A DNA stretch of 64,000 nt from Proales similis. Its lineage: Eukaryota; Rotifera; Eurotatoria; Ploima; Proalidae. Positions 21,763-33,991 of this stretch are shown here, in pieces (the first letter of the stretch is position 1; each line of letters starts with the position of its first letter). The translations under genes were made by a program, and so were the position numbers. The DNA is taken from the NCBI GenBank assembly GCA_019059635.1, contig JAGVRJ010000006.1, positions 62,001 to 126,000 of the forward strand, in the 5' to 3' direction. Under the pieces are notes generated by a model. That model had not been told where the DNA came from and searched no databases. It saw only the letters and a list, made by a program, of their open reading frames with translations.

Positions 21763-23638
21763 ATGGCGCAGTGCCGGTCCATACTGCGTATCAGTTTTGT
21801 TATCATCTATTTGCTCTGCATCCAACTGGGTAGAGGGCTGATTATCAAATCAGAAGAGCGATACTTTTCCGAGGTAACTTTATACATTTTAATTCGATTA
21901 GATCAATCAAGTTGAGCTTTTGTTTTCAAAGGACTGGGTTTTACTCGGAAAGTTTTGCTTTATATCCAGCGAGAGCTTTTTCAGATTCGAAGTATCCTAT
22001 CCAAAAGAATATGCAGTGCCTAATTTACTACTCTACTATGACAATCAGTGGGGAAATGTGTATCCAAGGCCAGAAAGAAGCTGCAGAGACAAAGTGAACG
22101 AGCTGTTTCCGGTTCAGATTTTACCTCTTCAGCCATTTCTGGCGCCCGAATCAAATCAGAGTTTCGTTTGCCAAGAAAGTGAGAGTCGATTCGAGTGCGA
22201 AGAGAGCCGCGGGTTCATCAGCTCTAGGCCGCGATGGTGGTTCATTGTGATGTCACGCTGCCAACCTCGCACTTCAACTCAAGTAAATTATTTCTTTTCA
22301 CTCTTATTTAGTCTATCGCTGAAAACAGTCGAACCAGGGCATTAAGATCAAATATTTTTTTAATTTAACCAACGGCGATTATATATTTCGGCATCATTTC
22401 TCAGCCGATGAGTTTGGTAGGCGGCTATCTTGTATTGTTCTTTTCGAAGCTTCGTAAATGTCTATTCTAATCTTCAAGGTATCCTTGAGACTTCAATCGC
22501 AATGACCATTTGGTACTTTTTAATGCTTTTGTTCTGTGCAGTATACGCCAAGATTCTCATCAAGCGGACCTTGTTCCATATCACTTTCCGCCTATTCATT
22601 GCCTCAGTGGGCTTTCAATTTCTACATTTTCTATTCTACATGAGCGAGTATGCTCAATTCGCCTATTCGGGCATATTTACGCCCGGAATGATTGTAACTG
22701 GTAAGTGGCCATTAAGAATCCTTACCGTGAATCTTCATCTTAGCTGATAAAAGCTCGTCTGTTCGACGCGATCGCTCAGTTCATATTTCTGATAATGCTG
22801 ATCCTGTTGGCAAAAGGCTACACGGTCACTAGGAGCAAACTGCGCAAAATAACCGCGATCAAGCTGTTGATATTTTCTATCATTTATGCAGTCGCCTATA
22901 TAGTCGCATTCATTTACTCTGAAGTGGTAAGTGTTTTGAAAAGCAAATTCGAAGAGAGCAAATTGAAACTAGCCTTGAATAATGGCAGCTGTATGACCCG
23001 GGAAAAGTGAACTACTATTTGAACTCTCCAGGCGGTATAGCAATCATCTGCATCAAGTTCTTTCTAGGATGGCCGTGGTTCTGCTACGCTATCGTGTTTA
23101 CTTTAAAGAACTTTCCAGAAAAGAGGAAGTTCTACGTCATTCTGCTGATCTATTTCACTATTTGGTATGTAAAATTAGCCTCAAGATTTGAGGCTGTATT
23201 AAACAGCCTAGATGGAAATCAAAGGTTCTGGCTTAATCCACTGCTTTCGATTCTGAGCATTTTTGTTATTGCCGATCACGTTCGTCAGTTCTACGCTTTT
23301 TTGATTCAGAGTCTTTTGGTTGTATTTGCACACAGCTACTTCCTGGTAAGCACGAATCCCTTTTTGGTTTATGCTCAAGCTATTAACACATCTTGTCTAA
23401 ATTTAAGATACTGACGCGTCCAACGAAAGGTAACAAGTCATTCCCATATCACGCCAAGACTTCGCAGATCGGCTTTTTGGAAAGCACTGGTGATAATGGG
23501 GAACTGCCTCATCATAAAGAGGACGAAGGAGGGAACACTAATTTTTCTTCAAGTTTGCCGATTGACGAAATATTTACTGTAAAGGACCCGGCTGAGAAGT
23601 ACCAAATAGGCTCGGACGTGGATGAATCTCAAAGCTAA
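21763..23638 (+). CDS. TMEM145: TMEM145/GPR180-family seven-TM protein
   Basis: Eight exons: 21763-21873, 21932-22282, 22338-22416, 22479-22700, 22754-22926, 22989-23164, 23225-23345, 23408-23638; 487 residues. Signal peptide (residues 1-25), then a GOLD-like extracellular domain (DWVLLGKFCF, SRPRWWFIVMSRC, LTNGDYIFRHHFSADEF), then seven membrane segments, and the cytosolic family signature SFPYHAKTSQI near residue 425. These match TMEM145 point by point (NFPYHVRTSQI in mammals). Family members traffic through the secretory pathway; TMEM145 has been linked to stereocilia glycoproteins (family knowledge). Intron 6 (23165-23224) is exactly 60 bp with no in-frame stop; I removed it because the spliced version restores the conserved TIWF membrane helix. 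AATAAA at 23705-23710. Confidence 0.93.
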
Positions 23639-24122
23639 TCATCGACAAACAAAAACCTAATTTCAGTCAGCGAGTTGTAGAATGATATCAAATTCCAACT
23701 GAATAATAAACTAAACAAAAAAAAGATAAAATTTCTAGATGGTCAGAAAAGCAAGGAGAGTGCTCTGAATTCTTAACATTCGGCAATTATCAATAAATGA
23801 GAAGGAGCTGGAATGGAATTTTAAGTGAAACGTTCGATTTTTTCGAGTTGGTCAAACAGCAAATCCATAGCGGAAACGCCTTTTGTTGTAAAAAATCATA
23901 GAGACAAGAAACCACGATGAACGAGTCTCTCTTCACAACGTTCTATTGAGATTGTCAATGCTCTTTCGGGGGCGGATGTTGGATCATTAAGTAAAATCGT
24001 ATCCAAACTTGACGAAAAATTCTGATTTTCGTTTCTTATTTTATGAAACGAGGTCATAAATAAAGCTAGAGAAAGAAGTTAAAAGTTTTTCATAACTTTG
24101 AGAGTGGAATTGAACTAATTAG
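23639..24122. other. Convergent 3' intergenic region (TMEM145 / DDHD)
   Basis: 484 AT-rich bases between two stop codons; poly(A)-signal-like hexamers on both strands, nothing else seen. Confidence 0.4.
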
Positions 24123-26892
24123 TCATGACTTTGGTATAGACAGCGAGTCGCCTTCAGCCAGTTGCTGCATGATAAAATTTGCCACGTCGGGATTTTTCCA
24201 GTAAACAAAGTGAGCTCTTAATGCGGCCACAAACTCGAAATTGGAATCTTGCAGTTGGAAATCAATTGGCTCCTCTAACTCAACCATGTCGATTGAGGGC
24301 GTTAAAGAGTCGGATTGATTCAACTTTATGGTCGAATAATCCTCCTTTATTTGGTTTAGCTCGGCCGTTTTTGCATCTTTGGTCTTTTTTTTTTCTTCTT
24401 TGTTAATGTTTTTCATTATTCTGGCATCTTCAAATCTGATTAAGATTTCTCTAGAAACTTACTGGATGGTTTGCTAAGAGCAGACTTAAGGTCACTGTTC
24501 AAAGCCGATCGTTTTCCATTCATATCTAGATATGATTGCTCTGGAGAATATTCAGAAGCTTTGACTATCTCAAGAGGCGCTTTAGTGGCATAGTGCTTCA
24601 GAATGAGAGGCTCAAGACGATAAGCCTTTGAATGAATTTCATGTTGAAAATTTAAGAGCAGACTGGACTTGTATGCCTACGATCGGGTCGCACGGATGGA
24701 AGATGTTAAAAAGACGTTTGCAGAGACGCTTTGGCAAAATATGATCTTGCACACCTTGACCTGCTGGTCTCACTCCACGAAGAGCAAGAAAAACCGCCAG
24801 AGGCGAGCCGAACAGGAATAAATTTTCCGCTTGGAAATCAAGTGCAGTGAGCTTATGCCCTCCTGCGATTAGCTCTCGTTCAAGCTCTTGCATCCTTAGT
24901 TGAGAAAAGTGATTTTTCAGCATGCAAGAGAATTTAGAGTAATAATTTAATTATGAGTGTTTACCTTTGACGACAGTTTCGGTACTCGTCAAGGAGCTCG
25001 GGCTTTTGCGGAGACAAAGAGTCGAAAACCATTTTTTCCTTAAAGCAAGTATTTCGTTCAAATAAATCTTCGAATGCGAGTTTGAAGTGAATTTCGCACC
25101 TGATTAAAATCCTCTCCATAAGCGTTTGAGAACTGGATAAGCGAGTTGTTGGCGGTCAGAATGTCGTAAACAATCACTGTGCCCAATGAGTGGGCTACGA
25201 ACGATACTCGGTTATACTTGCTGCGGAAAGTTGGATTCTTTTGACAAAATAGTTTGTATAGCTGATTTAGTTCGTTGGTTAGCGACTTGATTATCTGCAT
25301 TTTTTTTAATGAGCGACAGTCCGAATTAGTTTGAGGAAGGATTGAAGTTAACCTCGTTGCGAAATAGGGGGCTTGTGTAATACATAATGTCCAATGCGCT
25401 TGAATTTAGCTTTTCACGGATCATTTGAATGCTGCGCGGCGTTATAGTTTCAACAATTCCATCGTCGAGCGTGAGCGATGAACGCCAATCCACCGGAAGA
25501 AACATATAACGGTCTCCTCGATCGGAGCGAAACAAAGGTCGGCGTTTCTCGCACTCCTTGCGAAGGCTAAATCACAAATGCATTTAAGAAATAAGCAAAT
25601 TAATAGCAAACCAAAATAAGTGGAGGTTCGAAACCTACTCTTCGCAATTCTTAATTATACTGTTTTCGTAGAGTTTTTGCGCGATTCCGTGCACCACAAA
25701 CACCAGATGTGTTATTTCTGCTCGACTGTTCTCTTCTGAGTCGCTCTCTTTTTGCTTATCAGAAAAGCCTCGGCGAAGACGTGATCCGGCTTGATTTTCA
25801 TTCGTAAGTTTTAATGTGTCTAAAAGTGTGCCAATCCAACTCACCAATCTTGGTGCCGATTTTAAGAAAGCGTTCAAAAATGCTCGCTTTGCTACGAACT
25901 AGATATACTTCATTCTGCGAGTACCAAAACACAGTTCCTTCGTCAACAGTGATCGTTGCAATATCTTTTTGTATGCGACAAAGATTTTGGTAAATGAACA
26001 AATGAATTAATGAATCTGAAAGATTACGTTCTGAGCTTTTGGTCTTGCTCTTCGAATTAGCCGAGTCAGTCGGTTCGTTTTCGGATGAATTCAAGTCGCA
26101 AGATGGGTCAATAGAACGAATTATGTTTTCTCTAAACAAGCTCAGATGTTTTGCTTCGATTTCTCCAGCCGTTTTTTCTTCCAATGGCTCGTTTGCACTC
26201 TCAATCCACCAAATTGAGCGCACAACGGACAAAGTCCTTCCTATACTTGCAACTAAAGTTTTAAGAAATAGCGATGTATTGGAAATAAAGAACTCACCCT
26301 TCCAGTAAATTGGATAGCATTTTCTTCCGGGCAAATTGACCTCGTAGAGACTGTCAAGGACTTGAACCGTTTTGGGCTCAAATTTGGGCTGTAAAGCTTG
26401 CTTGGTCACCATCGTTCTATACTCTATCTCAAGAGCAAGAGAGTCGACCTTGTTGAAGGTGTACCACTTCTTGCTCGATATGTGGTGAACGTTCAAAGCT
26501 GAAGCCGAATTGGTTTCAGTCGGGCTGTTGGCCTCTTGCGAGCCGTTATCAGAACTTGGACTAGCCGCTCGCTCGTCTGTATCAGCATTGGCGCCATTCT
26601 CTGATGCTTGCATAGAGAGAGCACTTTGACCGGCGCTGTCCTTGTCGCCTTTGTAGAACCATTTGACATTTTCCATACGGATATAGAAACTCTGTATGCG
26701 ATCGTCGATGGATGAGGCCGAATGGAACGATTCGCAGCTCGAGTTAGGCCTGAGCGCAGTCGGAGGCTTCGGAGCCATTCGTTTTTGTTTGGCCTTTTCC
26801 CGCAGCGCAATAATATCCTCGCTTGGATCGCCTCCAAGTGAATTGTCTAAATCTTCGTCTAGTTCAAGAGGGTGTGAGCGCCTGTCCGACAT
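24123..26892 (-). CDS. DDHD-domain phospholipase A1 (DDHD1/PA-PLA1-like)
   Basis: Nine exons: 26892-26298, 26240-25845, 25789-25639, 25566-25353, 25294-25100, 25038-24965, 24894-24681, 24625-24463, 24427-24123; 768 residues. N-terminal part has the WWE-like block (NVKWFYKGDKDS, KKWYTFNKVDSLALEIEYR) and YPIYWKGRTLSVVRSIWW. The lipase core has HLVFVVHGIAQ, FLPVDWRSS, and the nucleophile motif VAHSLGT with Ser488. The DDHD metal-binding domain follows (FQAENLFLFGSPLAVFLALR, NIFHPCDPIAYRLEP, and a C-terminal block ending FVYWKNPDVANFIMQQL). Family role: intracellular PA-preferring phospholipase A1 in membrane traffic and mitochondrial dynamics. Intron 8 is only 35 bp. No SAM domain, so closer to DDHD1 than SEC23IP/DDHD2. 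Confidence 0.93.
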
Positions 26893-28664
26893 GATTCGAC
26901 CAAAAGGCTGGCCCTTCCAAGCGCCAATCTAAAACTGGATGGGATATTGTTTTGTATTATTAGGCAATCTGCGAGGACAGAAGCGGCCTGAAGGAGCCTG
27001 TGTGCATCATATAGCCCCTCATAATTTACAATGAGCATAATTTGAATTCGGATCGAAAGCAAACACAGCAATCTACTCATGGTCGCTGTCACGAGCGAAT
27101 TTGGCAGCGCTTAGCTGAGCGCGAGTGAAAGCAACTTCTCGCTTTTTATTCAGATCAAAAATAAAAAATAAAATATTTTTCGCCTTTTAAATTACGCAAT
27201 GTCAACTTGGATTTTTATTCAGTGAGGCCAAAAAGCCAAGCTAGAGAGCACCATCGTGCGCCGTGTGCATGATTTGGTTCTTGGAGTTGGCAAACAAACG
27301 TTTTGCTCAATTTGTGCATTTAATTGCAAGAGAATTTTCGCCTTCCACTTTAAAACTTTTGAGACTCCCTGGGACGATAAAGAGATTCTGGCCATGAGCT
27401 ACAAGAGTGTCAGTGCCCGTTATGATTACTGTGGCTGGCGAAGATTTTTTCGGGAGCTTGAAATCGACTAAAAGTTTATTGCGCGAAGCTAATGAGCTCG
27501 CGAACGGCTGGGCTTATGACGTAACAAGATAAAGGCGCCTCGGCATTCGCCTCGATGTTGTGTGTTGGCGTTCGCAAGAGTTCTTATTAGTTCCGAGTTT
27601 AACAGCTGAATGAAACAGCTTTTAGCGAGTCTATTGCGCCTAGCTGTTTCGAATCATTGAGAGCGCTCAACACAAATAGATAGAGGCCAGGGGGTAGAGA
27701 ACATTGATTTTTGGCAGCATTCGTAATGTGTGCGCTTTCATAAATTAATCGATCAAGCGCAATCCAAGCGGCCGAGGCCCATAATTCATATGAGGGTGGA
27801 TAGATAGAAAAAAGAGATGCAGGCATCAGAGCAGGCAGGCAGCCAAGCTTGAGCTGCAACAAGCAAATGAGGCAGTTCAGGGTGCCAAGGGCAGGCGGAG
27901 TTTCATTAAGAGAGCGGCTTTTGCTTGCATGCAGCAGCCGCAGCGAACAATCGATTTCGAAACGCTTTGCGTCGAACAGCGATTATGAGGCCGTTGTCAA
28001 CTGCCTTGTTTCACCAGACCAAGAGCTCTACTGTCACCATGCCGCTTGCATTAACAAATTTAAATCGTTTATGCAACGCAACAAGAGCCAGAGCAGCAGC
28101 AGCGCCATCCAATCAGGCGTCGATTTACGCCGAGCACGTCGCAGGGTTTTTATTCCACTCTGTACGTCAAACGCCAATCAAGGCGTTAATCTAATCCTGC
28201 GCTAGAGACACTTCATATTTTCATTTTCATTTGCAAGACATTCTGGTGACCTGGCTAGGAGCTAGGCAGTTGAGCTGCGATAAGAAAAGACGCTGATAAA
28301 GAGCGTTTATTTTTATTTTTAAATTGGCAACGGGCAGCAGTAAAGCCAACTCCACGCCACGTTTGTTCTGCCTGCGCGCTTCATTATCGCCCTCATCAAA
28401 ACGGGCGTATGCATCCAAGCTTTGGTTTATTATTTCAAGAAAATGTCGCCTTCGCTCTCTCATTGCACTTGAATAGGTGCGGGCCTCTTCAACAACCAGA
28501 AATAGAAGCGAATGTGGCATTGATCAGCCTCGACGCCCATTTATTTTAATTTTGTTCGAGTAGGCAAGCGCTAATTTAGATGAGCACTGCCGCGGGCCGA
28601 CGACGAGCAGGCACAATCAACGACACTTGCAACAATCATCAAAACGGCAGCCAAAATTGAAAAG
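26893..28664. other. Intergenic region upstream of DDHD and PP2A-B56
   Basis: 1.8 kb between divergent genes. Several 70-120-codon frames exist on both strands (for example 27256-27471 and 27849-28205) but none shows family similarity. It should contain the unseen first exon of the B56 gene (see that entry). Confidence 0.4.
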
Positions 28665-30322
28665 TTGTCGCTGTTCAAGAAACTTCTAGGAAACCACCAC
28701 CATAGTAACCATCAGCAGCAGCAGCATTCGGACCATCAGAGCGGAGGGGAGAGCGGCAAGAGACAATCGAACGAGGCAAGCGCGGCGCATTCCACGCCTC
28801 AGACAAACAAAATGAGCGGATCGAGCAGTGGCAACAATTTCCTGTCGCCGAACAGCGGCGGAATCGATCCATTCACGCAGCGACAGACGGTCAAGTCGAA
28901 GCGGACACGAAGGCAACAGGGCTCATCACGATACATAAATACGGGCGCCAACGAACTCGAAGCATTGCCGTCCATTAAAGATGCGCCTCTTCAGGAGCAG
29001 CCCGAGCTGTTCATTAGGAAGCTGAAGCAGTGCAGTGTCGTGTTCGATTTCATGGACCCAGTCAAGGACCTGAAGAGCAAGGAAATCAAGCGAGCCTGTC
29101 TGAATGAGATGGTCGATTACATATCGGCGAACAAATCGTGCTTGTCCGAGTCGGTCTATCCGGAAATAATTGCGATGGTCTCTTGCAACATATTTCGCGC
29201 TCTGCCGGCCATCTCATACAAACAGCTGGATGGCGAGCAAGACGAAGACGAGCCGGCATACGAGGCGAGCTGGCCTCACCTGCAGATAGTCTATGAATTC
29301 TTCCTTCGCTTTCTAGAGTCGCCCGAGTTTCAGCCAAACACAGGCAAAAAGTACATCGATCCAAAGTTTGTCTCGCAAATTCTCGAGCTGTTTGCGAGCG
29401 AAGACCCTCGCGAGCGCGACCTGCTTAAGACAATCTTGCACCGCATCTACGGAAAGTTCCTTGGACTCCGCGCGTTCATCCGCAAGCAGATCAACAACAT
29501 ATTCCTCGCGTTCATTTACGAGGATGAAAAGTTCAACGGCATCGCCGAGCTGCTCGAGATATTGGGCAGCATCATAAACGGATTCGCCATTCCGCTTAAG
29601 GAAGAGCACAAGCTCTTCATGCAGCGAGTGCTTGTTCCTCTTCACAAGGCGCACACGCTCAGCGTATTTCACCCGCAGCTCGCCTATTGCATTATTCAGT
29701 TCCTGGAGAAGGATCCGTCGTTGAGTCCCAATGTAATTCAAGGTCTGCTCAAATTCTGGCCAAAGACCTCAAGCAATAAAGAGGTCATGTTCATAACCGA
29801 GCTCGAGGAGATACTCGACATGGTTGAGCCAGTTCACTACCAGGCCCTTCTCGAGCCTCTTTTCCGCCAGATATCGGCCTGCGTGTGCAGTTCGCATTTT
29901 CAAGTCGCTGAAAGATCTGTTCTCATGTTCAACAATGAAGCGGTCATGAGTTTGGTGGAGAGGAATTATGAGCGCCTTCTGCCCATCATATTTCCCAACG
30001 TGTACCGAGTTTCAAAAGAGCACTGGAACCAGTCGATTGTGGCACTCGTGCTCAATTTGCTTAAGCAGCTCAAAGCCATCGACTCGAACCTGTTCAATGA
30101 GCTCACTGCCAAACAAAAAGAGTACTTGGACTCGTAAGTGGCCATCTACACCACACCGCCTCGGTTGGCGCTCTATCATTTTTCGCTAATCACATCATTT
30201 TAATTTCAAGGTTAGAAAAGCAGCGCCAGAATCGTGAAGAGATGTGGCACCGACTCGAATTGCTATCATTACAAGGTGCCAGAAGCAAACAGGGACAAGT
30301 CGCTCGAGCAGTTCGAGCATAG
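28665..30322 (+). CDS. PP2A regulatory subunit B56 (PPP2R5)
   Basis: Main exon to 30133 and last exon 30211-30322. The conserved HEAT-like B56 core starts near 28960 and is intronless: [114 protein letters not shown]. Role: targets protein phosphatase 2A to LxxIxE-containing substrates (family knowledge). The frame is open from 28584 and encodes an H/Q/S-rich N-terminus from about 28665, but has no in-frame ATG before 28812. Either translation starts at 28812 (477 residues) or an upstream coding exon splices at the AG ending at 28664. Last residues are [17 protein letters not shown] then a short basic tail. Confidence 0.93.
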
Positions 30323-31118
30323 CCACTTGACCGCTATTCGTCAGCTTTTTAAGAATTTTTTTTTCCCATCCATTCAGAATTTCGATTTTACCGCCCGTCG
30401 CTTGATTACAATATTGTAAAGGCCAATATTGTAGAAATCTGAACCCACCCAAGCCGACCAAAAGTATAAAACAAAAAGAAACCACACACCAAAACAGTTC
30501 TTCGTTCAAGGCAAATTTTCTCACGAGCATCAAAGTAACAAATTTGACCAACTAAAGTGCGTTGCCAATCTCTCAAACGGGTCCGAGCAGTCGAATTTTA
30601 GAAACGCTTGGCAGCATCAGTGGCCGCCGTTCCTACCGCTCCTGTCCTCGTTAAAATTCTCTATTCTCTCTCTCTCTGTCTCTCTATTTTTTTTTCTATT
30701 TTTCTTGATTATTTAGAAATTCTTGTATTAACTTATCGCATTAACCTGAACAGTTATTCGCTTCTCACTCGCTTGAACCCTGACCACAGAATTTATTGTC
30801 TAGAATAAAGCAATTTACCGGACAAGCGGCTTCTCGTTTGACTGCTGGCGGGTCGGCTCGCAAGAATTGAATTAGATTACTTGCATGCTTCCGCCCTGCA
30901 CAACCAAGCACATTTCAACTGAGTCGAGTTCAACTATTCAGGTTGATATTATTTTGCCATGCAGATTGCGTCGAGTGCGCATGAAGTCAGTTGAAATGTT
31001 GCGCACGCTCCATTCAGCTTGCAGTCTCGTTGCAGCCAAATCTCGTATCGTAAGGCAACCGCTGCGGCCAAAGATTAAAAGCATAAAAATAGTTTAGAAA
31101 AGTCGGGCGAAGGCAACA
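30323..31118. other. 3' region of B56 and upstream of TOM20
   Basis: 796 bases, with a CT-rich run at about 30660-30690 and AATAAA at 30804-30809. A 70-codon plus frame at 30885-31097 has no recognisable content. Confidence 0.4.
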
Positions 31119-31789
31119 ATGATGCAAATGCTGAACAGAAACATGGGCGTGGCGATCGCCAGTGGACTTGGAATCGCTTTCATCGGCTACTGCATCTACT
31201 TCGATCACAAACGGCGCAGTCATCCGGACTTTAAAAAACGCTTGCTGGAGAGTAAGTTGAACAATCAAAGTCAAATGCACACTGCAAGACTCTAAACTGA
31301 CCAACAGGACGACGTCGGCAAGAGAGACAGCGAGCTGACCAAGACTCAGCCAAGGTTTCACTTTTGTTTTCATTCGTGCCAAAATTCAAAATTAACTTTA
31401 TTTAAACTTAAAAGTATCCGGACTTGGCCGACGAGGCTGCGGTCCAGCGATTTTTCATGAGTGAAATCTCTCTGGGCGAACAGCTGCTCGGCCTGGGAGA
31501 CATCGAAAACGGCGTTGAGCATTTGGCAAACGCAGTGGCCGTCACAGCGCACAAAGAGAATCTGCTCAGCGTTCTAAGGACTTCGCTTCCTGATCCCATC
31601 TACAGCATGATGGTTGAAAAGCTGCCCGTGGTAGCGCGCAAGATCTATCACAACCACAAGAGCCGATTTGGCGGAGCAGAGGAGCCAACCGGCAACATTT
31701 TCACCCAAGGCCAAGTCGACGGTGATCAAGAGCCCAAGATTGTGGAAATACGTCAAGAAGAGCTCGCGATTGACGATTGCCTTGATTAA
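31119..31789 (+). CDS. TOMM20: Mitochondrial import receptor TOM20
   Basis: Three exons, 31119-31251, 31308-31354, 31415-31789; 184 residues. N-terminal membrane anchor (MGVAIASGLGIAFIGYCIYF) followed by basic KRRSHPDFKKRLLERRRRQE, the classic TOM20 juxtamembrane region, and the receptor domain with one TPR-like repeat: VQRFFMSEISLGEQLLGLGD, ENGVEHLANAVAVTAHKENL, LPDPIYSMMVEKLPVVARKI. Role: docks presequences at the mitochondrial outer membrane (family knowledge). The C-terminal tail is longer than in vertebrates (about 145 residues there) and acidic. Confidence 0.96.
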
Positions 31790-32148
31790 CAACACTTTAT
31801 CGTCTTAATCTTCTTTATCCTGCTTTCTCTCCTCATTCTTAAATTCACTCGTTTAATTAGTTTTTTCGACTCTGATTTCCCATTACTGTTTGTGCCAAGA
31901 AGAAAATTAAAAAATCAACTTCCAATTTTGGTTTCAGACTATCCAAGCAGCGTGATGGCACGAAACTAATTACAACTAACCAGTTACGACAAGAGAGAGA
32001 GAGAGATTTACCTTGTGCACCCTTTTTTAAAAATCTCGGCCCATCCGATTTGCTGTTAAATACTCGCCAACTTGGCTGATTGCAACTTTGAAAACTCATT
32101 TGATTTTTTGTCACCAAACTCAACTCTGAATTCTTTAAAACGGAAAGA
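31790..32148. other. Intergenic region TOM20 / receptor cluster
   Basis: 359 bases. Includes an (AG)n run at about 31989-32008 that, read on the minus strand, follows a GTAAAT splice-donor-like sequence; no minus-strand gene could be supported. Confidence 0.35.
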
Positions 32149-33159
32149 ATGAACTTTACAGCAAGTTTGAGCAGCGATCTTCAGCTCATCATTTCAATCG
32201 GTCAGTGGATGGGTTGGATTTCGTTCTACTTTACAGTGGTTCTGGTTCCAACCGGCATCCTGCTTAACTTGGCAAACTTGTTCGTCTTCTCGCGAGCACG
32301 ACTCAACAAAACCAACATGGGATTCTTGTATCTGATTCAGACTGCAGTAGATCTTGTTCTCTTGTTTTACACTTTGTTCGTAATCGGGTCCAATACTGTT
32401 TTTGGAGTCGAATTTGAGCATCTCTCGGACATGATGTGTCGTCTAGTTACTTTCGGACGCCAAGTGACTATTCATGCCTCGGCATGGATGACCGTTCTCA
32501 TCACACTTGACAGATTCTTGTTCATTCAGTCAAGTAAACGAGTTCAATTTTTGAAGAGAAAAAAGAACTGGGCAGTCATCATGGGCGTTGTTCTTGCAGC
32601 TATTGCAGCTGTCAACCTACCAAATTTCGCCTACCACATCCAAATTACCTATTCTCACTCTGGTGGCACAAGGGTGGAGCGCAAAACATGCCAATCGGAC
32701 AGCACCTTCTCAACAGTGAACAGCGTGATTACAGTTCTTGTGAGAACCTACATCCCAATAGCGGTTATGGCTATTCTCAATTTTAACTTGATCTGCTTCA
32801 TAAGTCGAGCAAAGGCCAGAGTGAGGCAGAATTCAACGACTGTCGAGTCGAAAAGTGAAAATTCATTTGTGCGTGTGGTAGTCGCTCAAAATTTGCTTTA
32901 CTTGGCGATTAATGGGCCTCTGTCAGTCGGATACATGGTTCTCAATTTCAGACAGTTTGGCTGGATCAACTTGGGCAGAGTGCCTGCGATGGTGTTTAAC
33001 TTCATATTCCTTTGCTTTGTGCTATTGAGCTATTTCTACCAGATATTTTCATTCTTCTGGCATTTCCTTCTCAACAAGCTGTTCAGAGAGGAAGTCCTGT
33101 GTCTCACAAGAGTTAAGGATGACCAGCTTTTGAGCCAGTCTACCAACACTCGGACTTGA
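32149..33159 (+). CDS. Orphan rhodopsin-like 7TM receptor, cluster copy 1
   Basis: Intronless, 336 residues, seven hydrophobic segments. Shares with the next two genes the ICL1/TM2 block LNKTNMGFLYLIQTAVDLVL, a TM3 with CRLVTFGRQVTIHASAWMTVLITLDRF, ECL2 cysteine (KTCQSD) and a C-terminal TM7/helix 8 block SYFYQIFSFFWHFLLNKLFRE. The class A E/DRY is DRF and there is no NPxxY in TM7, so this is a divergent receptor family. No ligand can be inferred; lineage-specific peptide or chemosensory receptors are the closest idea. Two N-glycosylation-like sites are absent from the very short N-terminus except near the start (NFTAS). Confidence 0.85.
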   Translation: MNFTASLSSDLQLIISIGQWMGWISFYFTVVLVPTGILLNLANLFVFSRARLNKTNMGFLYLIQTAVDLVLLFYTLFVIGSNTVFGVEFEHLSDMMCRLVTFGRQVTIHASAWMTVLITLDRFLFIQSSKRVQFLKRKKNWAVIMGVVLAAIAAVNLPNFAYHIQITYSHSGGTRVERKTCQSDSTFSTVNSVITVLVRTYIPIAVMAILNFNLICFISRAKARVRQNSTTVESKSENSFVRVVVAQNLLYLAINGPLSVGYMVLNFRQFGWINLGRVPAMVFNFIFLCFVLLSYFYQIFSFFWHFLLNKLFREEVLCLTRVKDDQLLSQSTNTRT

Positions 33160-33991
33160 GCATTATGATGGCCATCAACAAGGATCTAAATCTATCAAAT
33201 AATTTGGCTTATTCTATAGTCACTTATCCTAACCTTTGAACTAGAATTAAGCTCGCAAATGACTTGCTTTGCCAAGGCGAACAATGGCTGAGTTTGAAAC
33301 AACAAGCCAATTCGCTGAGAGTGCTGAAACCGTTTCGCTTTTAGTTAATAAAATTGCGTCAAAAAAATTTGATTAGCTTGCTGGCTGATTGCATTTTGGC
33401 TCAGACGAATAATAATCTTTGCGCGGTTAAGTCTTGGACGAGAATCGATTTTCTGCCTTTTCTCCAAACGCCTGCTCAAGTTCTTAAGATTGGCGGAAAT
33501 TGAGCAAAACCTTCTCTTGTCTTTGATTATTTGCACATGCCATGTTTAGTAAAGCAGCTTTTAGCTCCCTCTCAATATTCTCAAGTCGGCCGTGTCTAAT
33601 TTCGAACAGGATCTCAAGTTAAATGAGAATCTTTTAATTGATTTTCGACTTGGCGCCGGCTGCAGCCTTTGCAGAATATTGGCGGAGAGCGGAAAATTGG
33701 CCAGGTCTCCTTATTAAATCGGCATTCGCAAAGCAGAGAGGTATTCAAGTATGTTAATTAAGATTAAACCTTTTCTCTTTCAAGATTGAGACAAAACCGA
33801 TTCTGTTTAATGCTCGTGATGATCCTGTCATGGAGACAGCCGCTTTAATTTGAAGGTGTGCAGCTTCCAAAGTCAAGCTTCTTTATTACTGGTACACATT
33901 TCGAAAGAGTATAAAAGGACCTTCAGATTTGTTCAAAAAGCGATTTTTGGTCTAAATTGAATATAGAAGTGAATCGAGTTTCTCAAGAACC
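33160..33991. other. Intergenic region between receptor copies 1 and 2
   Basis: 832 bases; contains the TATA box of copy 2. No coding exon recognised. Confidence 0.4.
33910..33917 (+). promoter_or_regulatory. TATA box of receptor copy 2
   Basis: TATAAAAG 82 bases before the ATG at 33992, same spacing as copy 3. Confidence 0.75.

Noticed and set aside
31857-32123. Minus-strand frame ending in a donor-like GTAAAT plus (CT)n
   Set aside because: No downstream exon or family similarity; squeezed between TOM20 and a receptor gene. Kept only as a supporting example of the CT-tract pattern.
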